From contig JAGASE010000020.1 of assembly GCA_017621875.1 (NCBI GenBank), positions 186,001-250,000 on the forward strand: a stretch of 64,000 nucleotides of DNA, in the 5' to 3' direction. This DNA comes from Clostridia bacterium. GTDB taxonomy: Bacteria > Bacillota > Clostridia > UBA1381. Below, piece by piece: positions 58,303-64,000 of this stretch. The notes beneath the pieces were generated by a model, which did no database searches, was not told where the DNA came from, and was given only the letters and a program-made list of their open reading frames with translations. Within the stretch, counting starts at the first letter, position 1, and every line of letters starts with the position of its first letter. A program made the translations under genes and the position numbers.

Positions 58303-58719
58303 CTAATTTGCCTTTGTTTCACAGTAAACACAGCGATATACACGATTTGTCCTGTCTGATAGCTTGAAAATATGTTCGATTTCATTTTCTACAGACGTAA
58401 TGCATCTCGGATTTTTGCAGAAAATCACGTTACGCAAGGTTTCGGGAAGGTCTATTTTAGCTTTTTCAAACACTTTTCCGTCCTTTATTATGTTTATTGT
58501 TACATCAGGGTCAACATAACCTAAAATATCCATGTCGATATTTATATCGGCGTCAATTTTAATTATATCCTTTTTACCGGTTTTTGCACTTGATACATTT
58601 TTTATAATTGCAACCGAGCAGTCAAGCTCGTCCAGCTTTAAAAGCTGATAAAGCTTCAGGCTGTTTCCGGCAGATATATGGTCGATAACAATTCCGTTTT
58701 TGATAGAATCAATTTTCAT
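58303..58719 (-). CDS. pyrI: Aspartate carbamoyltransferase regulatory subunit
   Basis: 138 residues. N-terminal allosteric nucleotide-binding domain (about 1-95) and a C-terminal zinc domain with CKNPRC and CVYC cysteines that hold one zinc and contact PyrB. It confers feedback control by CTP/ATP. Its ATG overlaps the pyrB stop by a base. Last gene of the pyrimidine operon. Confidence 0.95.
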   Translation of the reverse strand: MKIDSIKNGIVIDHISAGNSLKLYQLLKLDELDCSVAIIKNVSSAKTGKKDIIKIDADINIDMDILGYVDPDVTINIIKDGKVFEKAKIDLPETLRNVIFCKNPRCITSVENEIEHIFKLSDRTNRVYRCVYCETKAN

Positions 58720-59633
58720 TATTCCACCTCCAGCAGCTTTAAAATAAGAGCCATTCTGATAAACTTACCATTTAAAACCTGCTTAAAATAGCAAGCACGC
58801 TTATCATTGTCAATTGACGGAGAAATTTCATTAACCCTAGGCAGCGGATGCATTATACAAAGGTCTTCCTTAGCACCGATAAGCTTTTCAGGTGTCAGAA
58901 TATATCTGTCCTTAAGCCGCAGATAATCCTCTTCGTTGAAAAATCTTTCACGCTGCACTCTTGTCATATAAAGAATATCCAGATTAGGAATTGCTTCCTC
59001 AAGGTTTGTTGTCTGAATATACTCTATATTATTTTTCTTTAAAACATCATTTTTTACATAACTCGGAAGCTTTAATTCCTCAGGAGATATGAGATAAATT
59101 TTGATGTTTTCATATCTTGAAAGTGCAGTAATAAGGCTATGTACCGTCCTTCCGAATTTAAGGTCGCCGCAAAATCCGATTGTAAAGTTATTAAGACTGC
59201 CCTTTTCACGCGAAATTGTCAAAAGATCCGTAAGGGTTTGTGTGGGGTGATTATGCCCGCCGTCGCCTGCATTGATAACAGGAATTGATGCGTTCATCAT
59301 GGCAACCATTGGTGCACCCTCTTTTGGATGACGCATAGCGATTATATCTGCATAGCAGGATACGGTTTTTGCTGTATCGGCAACGCTCTCGCCCTTTGCT
59401 GCAGATGAGCTTTGTGCCTCAGAAAATCCCAGCACGCTTCCGCCAAGCTCCAGCATTGCTGCCTCAAAGCTCAGACGCGTTCTTGTAGACGGCTCAAAAA
59501 ACAAAGCAGCTAATTTCTTATATCTGCATTTTTCACGATATTTTTCAGGGTTTGCAATAATATCGTTTGCAACCGAAATGAGTTCTTCAATTTCTTCTAC
59601 CGATAAGTCGGTAATATTGATAAGGCTTCTCAT
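58719..59633 (-). CDS. pyrB: Aspartate carbamoyltransferase catalytic subunit
   Basis: Condenses carbamoyl phosphate and aspartate. 304 residues. Carbamoyl-phosphate loop [15 protein letters not shown] and the [15 protein letters not shown] block are intact; [12 protein letters not shown] is the aspartate-domain motif. Starts inside the pyrE end (4-base overlap) after GGAGG. With PyrI it forms the allosteric holoenzyme. Confidence 0.97.
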   Translation of the reverse strand: MRSLINITDLSVEEIEELISVANDIIANPEKYREKCRYKKLAALFFEPSTRTRLSFEAAMLELGGSVLGFSEAQSSSAAKGESVADTAKTVSCYADIIAMRHPKEGAPMVAMMNASIPVINAGDGGHNHPTQTLTDLLTISREKGSLNNFTIGFCGDLKFGRTVHSLITALSRYENIKIYLISPEELKLPSYVKNDVLKKNNIEYIQTTNLEEAIPNLDILYMTRVQRERFFNEEDYLRLKDRYILTPEKLIGAKEDLCIMHPLPRVNEISPSIDNDKRACYFKQVLNGKFIRMALILKLLEVE

Positions 59634-60268
59634 TTATTTCCTCCAATCCAGCTTTCGTCACTTGGATTATTTCTGAATTTAATAAGTCTTTCAATATCGC
59701 TTTCCTTTATATAGCCTTCCTCTGCCGCAACCTTGGTTACTGCATCAAAATTTGAAAGGCTGACATTTTTCACATTTGCTGCTTCAAGACGCTCTAAGCC
59801 CTTCTTCATTCCGTAAGTGAAGATTGACGCTATACCTAAAACCTCTGCACCTGCTTCACGAAGAACGTCAACAACCTCAAGCACGCTTCCGCCTGTCGAA
59901 ATCAAATCTTCGATTATAACAACCTTCTGACCTGCCTCAAGCTTACCCTCAATCTGGTTGCCTCGACCATGGTCCTTTGCACCGGAGCGTACATAGCCCA
60001 TAGGCATATCAAGTATATGAGCAGTAATTGCCGCATGTGCGATACCTGCAGTTGCGGTTCCCATCAAAACCTCTGCTTCCTGGTATTCCTCTTTAATAAC
60101 CTTTGCCAATCCGTTTTCTACATCATTTCTTACCTTAGGTGAAGTTAAAGTCAGCCTGTTATCGCAGTAAATAGGGCTTTTAATTCCGCTTGCCCATGTA
60201 AAAGGCTCTTCAGGTCTTAAAAACACAGCACCTATTGACAATAAATCCTTTGCAATCAGTTTTTCCAT
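59630..60268 (-). CDS. pyrE: Orotate phosphoribosyltransferase
   Basis: Joins orotate to PRPP. 212 residues. PRPP motif [18 protein letters not shown] and the [12 protein letters not shown] loop are intact. ATG at 60268 follows GGAGG, 15 bases after pyrF. Confidence 0.95.
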   Translation of the reverse strand: MEKLIAKDLLSIGAVFLRPEEPFTWASGIKSPIYCDNRLTLTSPKVRNDVENGLAKVIKEEYQEAEVLMGTATAGIAHAAITAHILDMPMGYVRSGAKDHGRGNQIEGKLEAGQKVVIIEDLISTGGSVLEVVDVLREAGAEVLGIASIFTYGMKKGLERLEAANVKNVSLSNFDAVTKVAAEEGYIKESDIERLIKFRNNPSDESWIGGNK

Positions 60269-60283
60269 TATTTTATCCTCCGT

Positions 60284-60982
60284 TTAATCAACAAATTCCT
60301 TTATGCATCTTTCATATGCAGCCACAGGGTCGTCTGCCTGTGTTACAGGCCGTCCCACAACTATATAATCTGAGCCGATTTCTTTTGCCTTTTCCGGGGT
60401 TGTAATTCTTACCTGGTCTCCGACATCTCCGTCAGCAAAACGCACGCCCGGCGTTACTGTCAGAAATTCTTTTCCGCATACCTCCTTAACCTTGCCTGCC
60501 TCAAGCGGTGAGCAAACCACGCCGTCAAGTCCGCACTCTGATGCATTTTTTGCATAGTGCATAACTACCTTATCAAGCGGCTCATTAATCAAAAGGTCGT
60601 TTTTCATGCGTTCCTCACTTGTTGATGTAAGCTGCGTTACCGCTATTAAAAGCGGACGTGTGCCGTCAGGACGTGTGAGTCCCTCGATAGCTGCCTCCAT
60701 CATCGCCTTTGTTCCGAACGCGTGAAGATTGGTCATATCCACATCAAGCTCTGACAAAACCTTCATGGATTTTTTAACTGTGTTTGGTATATCGCAAAGC
60801 TTTAAATCCAAAAATATTTTATGTCCCCTTGCCTTGATTTCCTTTACAATCGACGGACCCTCTGCATAGAAAAGCTCCATACCTATTTTTACAAACGGTT
60901 TTCTTCCTTGAAATTTATCAAGAAAGCTCATAACCTCATCCTTGCTTGAAAAATCACAAGCCACAATTACATCCTTACCCAC
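60284..60982 (-). CDS. pyrF: Orotidine 5'-phosphate decarboxylase
   Basis: Makes UMP from OMP. About 232 residues, (beta/alpha)8 fold. The catalytic Lys/Asp pair lies in FLDLKLCDIPNTVKKSM. The start is uncertain: GTG at 60982 is 8 bases after AGGGGG and gives MGKDVIVACDF; GTG at 60991 is possible and would add three residues. Overlaps the pyrD end in either case. Confidence 0.93.
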   Translation of the reverse strand: MGKDVIVACDFSSKDEVMSFLDKFQGRKPFVKIGMELFYAEGPSIVKEIKARGHKIFLDLKLCDIPNTVKKSMKVLSELDVDMTNLHAFGTKAMMEAAIEGLTRPDGTRPLLIAVTQLTSTSEERMKNDLLINEPLDKVVMHYAKNASECGLDGVVCSPLEAGKVKEVCGKEFLTVTPGVRFADGDVGDQVRITTPEKAKEIGSDYIVVGRPVTQADDPVAAYERCIKEFVD

Positions 60983-61892
60983 AATGTGCACCCCCTATTA
61001 TTTCTTTTAAGCTGTTTATTCCGTATTTTTCCATAACTCGCGGAAGGTCTTCAATGATATCCTTGCAAACATACGGGTTGACGAGATTTGCAGCACCTAC
61101 TGAAACTGCAGTCGCACCGGCAAGCATCAGTTCAATAACGTCCTCCGCATTCTGAACGCCACCCATACCGAGTATCGGAATTTTTACAGCATCATAAACC
61201 TGATAAATCATTCGTACTGCCACAGGCTTTATGGCAGGTCCTGAAAATCCGCCCATTTTATTCGCGATTATAGGCTTTTTTGTCTTTAAATCAATTCGCA
61301 TTCCTAAAAGTGTATTTATCATGCTTATTCCGTCCGCACCTGCGTCCTCGCATGCCTTTGCGATTGATACTATATCAGTAACATTTGGCGAAAGCTTAAT
61401 CAAAACAGGCTTGGTTGTCACAGCTTTAACCGCCTTTGTTACCTCCGCTGCAGATTTTGCGTTATTGCCAAAATTTTCTCCACCTGCGTGCAGGTTAGGG
61501 CAGCTTATATTTACCTCTAAAATTCCAACCTGCTCCTCCTTATCCAGCTTTTCTGCCGCATAAGTGAAGTCCTCAATCGAAAATCCTCCGATATTAGCCA
61601 CAAGCTTCTTTTTAAAGCGGTCCTTGATTTTCGGTAATTCTTCCGAAATAACCTTATCTACACCCGGATTCTGTAGTCCTACTGAATTTATCATTCCTGC
61701 GGTACATTCCGCAATTCTTGGTGTAGGATTACCGAAACGCGGTTCCTTTGTAGTACCCTTAAAGGAAAAAGAGCCGAGAATATTGATATCATAAAGTCTT
61801 GAAAATTCAAATCCGTAGCCGAAGGTTCCGCTTGCAGGAATAATTGGATTATCAAGCGTCAAGCCGCATAATTCAACCTTAGTGTCTACCAT
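60975..61892 (-). CDS. pyrD: Dihydroorotate dehydrogenase, type 1B catalytic subunit
   Basis: FMN enzyme oxidising dihydroorotate. 305 residues. The catalytic Cys is in LEVNISCPNLHAGG, and the KLSPNVTDIV and GMGGVQNAEDVIELMLAGA parts are typical. The adjacent pyrK makes it the NAD-linked type 1B heterodimer. ATG at 61892 after AAAGGAGGAG. Confidence 0.96.
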   Translation of the reverse strand: MVDTKVELCGLTLDNPIIPASGTFGYGFEFSRLYDINILGSFSFKGTTKEPRFGNPTPRIAECTAGMINSVGLQNPGVDKVISEELPKIKDRFKKKLVANIGGFSIEDFTYAAEKLDKEEQVGILEVNISCPNLHAGGENFGNNAKSAAEVTKAVKAVTTKPVLIKLSPNVTDIVSIAKACEDAGADGISMINTLLGMRIDLKTKKPIIANKMGGFSGPAIKPVAVRMIYQVYDAVKIPILGMGGVQNAEDVIELMLAGATAVSVGAANLVNPYVCKDIIEDLPRVMEKYGINSLKEIIGGAHCG

Positions 61893-62617
61893 ATAATCTC
61901 CTCCTTTACAAGCACCGGACCGTCTGCACAGATACGCTTATTTCCGTATTTTGTCTTGCAGCTGCAGCCCATACATACACCAAAACCGCAGCCCATTCTT
62001 TCCTCAAAGCTGAGTTGTCCGCTTGTTTTTGAAGTATTATAAACTGCCTTTAGCATCGGCAGCGGACCGCAGGTATAAAAATATGAATAGTCAAGGTTTT
62101 TAAGAACATCGGTTACAAATCCCTTTGTGCCTACACTTCCGTCAACGGTTGTTACATATACATCGGCACCAAGCTCCTTAAATTCCTCTTCGTAAAAAAC
62201 CTCGTCCTTTGCGTTAAAGCCGAGGATTACAGATACCTTTTTACCCTCTCCGATAAGCTCTCTTGCCAGGTTATACATAGGAGGCACGCCTACTCCTCCT
62301 CCGATTAAGACAGGATTTTCTCCGCTGTCCATAGTATTAAAGCCGTTGCCGAGTCCGACAAGCAAATCAAGCCATGAGCCTTCAACCAATGCCGACATAA
62401 TGCTTGTTCCCTTTCCTACGACTTTATAAATTAATGTAAGAGAATTTTTGTCGTAATCACAAATCGAAATAGGTCTGCGTAAAAACTCGCCTTCAATTTT
62501 GATATTAACAAACTGACCGGGGGTGATAACAGCAGATGTATCACCCTCCAGCTTCATTTCAAATACATTTTTCGCAATTCTTTTGTTAGAAATAACTTTA
62601 AAATATGCTTGTTTCAT
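61886..62617 (-). CDS. pyrK: Dihydroorotate dehydrogenase electron-transfer subunit
   Basis: FAD/2Fe-2S subunit that passes PyrD electrons to NAD. 243 residues. FAD motif RRPISICDYD, NAD-binding GGGVGVPPMYNLA, and C-terminal 2Fe-2S cysteines in GCGFGVCMGCSCKT plus RICADGP. Its ribosome site is the last codons of carB, and it overlaps pyrD by 7 bases. Confidence 0.95.
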   Translation of the reverse strand: MKQAYFKVISNKRIAKNVFEMKLEGDTSAVITPGQFVNIKIEGEFLRRPISICDYDKNSLTLIYKVVGKGTSIMSALVEGSWLDLLVGLGNGFNTMDSGENPVLIGGGVGVPPMYNLARELIGEGKKVSVILGFNAKDEVFYEEEFKELGADVYVTTVDGSVGTKGFVTDVLKNLDYSYFYTCGPLPMLKAVYNTSKTSGQLSFEERMGCGFGVCMGCSCKTKYGNKRICADGPVLVKEEIIW

Positions 62618-62619
62618 AT

Positions 62620-64000
62620 TTACTCCTTATCAATAGTTGAAATGGTTATTGTCATTTCCTCAAGTACATCAAGTAAAACCTTTACGGTATCAAGAGCAGT
62701 AAACATTGTAACGTTATTTTCAACTGCACATCTACGAATCTTGTATCCGTCGCTCTGTTCACTTAAAGAATTAATCTCACGTGTGTTGATAACGTAGTTT
62801 ACATAACCTTTGCGGATAGCATTTAAAATTTCCTCATTACCATCGCAGATTTTTGCCATTACACGTGTTCTTATGCCGTGTGCCTTCAAAAATTCCGCTG
62901 TTCCCTTCGTTGCCTCGATGTTAAAGCCCAATTCATAGAAACGCTTTACAAGCGGCAATGCCTCTTCCTTATCCTTGTCTGCAACCGTTACAAATATTGT
63001 TCCATAATTTACAACATTCATACCTGACGCCTTTAAAGATTTATAGAGAGCACGGGTTAACTTATCATCATAGCCGATTGCTTCGCCTGTTGACTTCATC
63101 TCAGGTGAAAGATATGCGTCAAGTCCTCTGATTTTTGAGAAAGAGAACGCCGGAGTCTTTACATACCAACGCTTTTTCTCCTCAGGATAAAGCTCGGTAT
63201 AGCCTTGCTCCTTTAGTGAGAGTCCGAGCATAACCAGCGTTGCGATATCCGCAATCTGATATCCTGTTGCCTTTGAAACAAAAGGCACTGTTCTTGAAGA
63301 CCTCGGATTTACCTCGATTACATATACATCTTCTTTTTCATCAACTATGAACTGAATATTGAATAAGCCTACAATGCCGATTCCAAGTCCCAGCTTCTTT
63401 GAATATTCCAAAATTTTCTGTTTAGCTTTATCCGAAACACTGAAGGTAGGATAAACACTGATACTGTCACCCGAGTGAATACCGGTTCTCTCAACATGCT
63501 CCATAATTCCCGGAACAAAGACATCGGTTCCGTCACATACCGCGTCAACCTCAAGCTCTTTTCCGATAATGTATTTATCAACCAAAACTGGCTTATCCTC
63601 GTCAATTTCAACGGCTGTCTTTAAGTATTGACGAAGTCCCTCTTCGTTTGCCACAATCTGCATTGCACGTCCGCCCAGAACATAGCTCGGACGAACAAGA
63701 ACAGGATATCCTATTTCCTCTGCTGCCTTTACGCCATCCTCAATCTTTGTAACAGCACGTCCCTTAGGCTGCGGAATTTCCAGTTTTTCCATGATTTTCT
63801 CAAAGGAATCACGGTTTTCGGCATTGTCTATTGCCACGCAGTCTGTACCGATAAGCTTTACTCCTCGCTTTGCAAGCGGCTCTGCTAAATTTATAGCAGT
63901 CTGTCCACCGAGTGACGCAACAACTCCAAGCGGCTTTTCCAGCTCAACAATATTCATAACGTCCTCTACGGTGAGCGGCTCAAAATAAAGCTTATCACTG
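62620..64000 (-). CDS. carB: Carbamoyl phosphate synthase large subunit, C-terminal part (cut by window edge)
   Basis: Reading frame open to the last base of the window, so the N-terminal portion lies beyond it. About 460 residues remain: the second ATP-grasp half (PKGRAVTKIEDG ... RPSYVLGGRAMQIV and VYVIEVNPRSSRTVPFVSKATG) and the C-terminal MGS-like allosteric domain (about the last 130 residues, RKGYVNYVINTRE). Supplies carbamoyl phosphate to PyrB. The stop is 2 bases before pyrK. Confidence 0.96.
   Translation of the reverse strand, partial: SDKLYFEPLTVEDVMNIVELEKPLGVVASLGGQTAINLAEPLAKRGVKLIGTDCVAIDNAENRDSFEKIMEKLEIPQPKGRAVTKIEDGVKAAEEIGYPVLVRPSYVLGGRAMQIVANEEGLRQYLKTAVEIDEDKPVLVDKYIIGKELEVDAVCDGTDVFVPGIMEHVERTGIHSGDSISVYPTFSVSDKAKQKILEYSKKLGLGIGIVGLFNIQFIVDEKEDVYVIEVNPRSSRTVPFVSKATGYQIADIATLVMLGLSLKEQGYTELYPEEKKRWYVKTPAFSFSKIRGLDAYLSPEMKSTGEAIGYDDKLTRALYKSLKASGMNVVNYGTIFVTVADKDKEEALPLVKRFYELGFNIEATKGTAEFLKAHGIRTRVMAKICDGNEEILNAIRKGYVNYVINTREINSLSEQSDGYKIRRCAVENNVTMFTALDTVKVLLDVLEEMTITISTIDKE

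Overview
The window looks like a chromosomal segment of an anaerobic, endospore-forming member of the Clostridia (Firmicutes). The support is moderately AT-rich DNA with strong AGGAGG-type ribosome binding sites, consensus sigma-A promoters, sporulation genes (yunB, a spoIVFB-like protease), S-layer-homology and stalk-domain export proteins, four T-box leaders, ferredoxin-dependent 2-oxoacid metabolism and formate-tetrahydrofolate ligase. I see no rRNA, tRNA, CRISPR array, phage or insertion sequence. Both ends cut genes (purN on the left, carB on the right).

Layout. 1-8.5 kb: a purine operon (purN, purO-like IMP cyclohydrolase, stand-alone AICAR transformylase, glyA, purD, purL) closed by a strong terminator. 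8.6-12.5 kb: a D,D-carboxypeptidase, coaX and a Zn/Cd-type P1B ATPase behind a palindromic operator. 12.5-22.9 kb: one-carbon and central metabolism (fhs, citrate synthase, NADP isocitrate dehydrogenase, fumarase alpha subunit), an HTH/L-serine dehydratase fusion, tcdA, and a divergent DUF1836/hemolysin-III pair. 23-26 kb: a very large double GT-C glycosyltransferase. 26-43 kb: housekeeping plus-strand operons: hpf; an iron-sulfur flavoprotein; dnaG-rpoD-prmA-rsmE; uvrB-uvrA-HAD; T-box-thrS; yunB-ligA-GME-fold protein. 43-46 kb: a spoIVFB-like protease and an SLH-anchored phosphodiester glycosidase. 46.4-55.6 kb: two T-box-controlled HTH-cupin-acyl-CoA synthetases, one leading a ferredoxin-dependent 2-oxoacid oxidoreductase operon. 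55.7-58.3 kb: T-box(Met)-metY-metA. 58.3-64 kb: pyrimidine operon carB-pyrK-pyrD-pyrF-pyrE-pyrB-pyrI.

The most interesting unit is 46.4-55.6 kb. Two tandem paralogues of a three-part protein (XRE helix-turn-helix, cupin, AMP-forming acyl-CoA synthetase) each sit behind a T-box. Aligned with the thrS (ACC) and metY (ATG) leaders, their specifier positions read GUA (Val) and AUC (Ile); the main alternative, CUU, is Leu. The Val-type leader is followed in one tight operon by the synthetase, a P-loop ATPase, all four subunits of a VOR/KOR-type oxidoreductase and an SGNH hydrolase. My inference is a system, switched on when a branched-chain aminoacyl-tRNA is scarce, that activates branched-chain short fatty acids and reductively carboxylates them to branched-chain 2-oxoacids. 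A second theme is metabolic enzymes carrying their own DNA-binding domain: the two acyl-CoA synthetases and the L-serine dehydratase.
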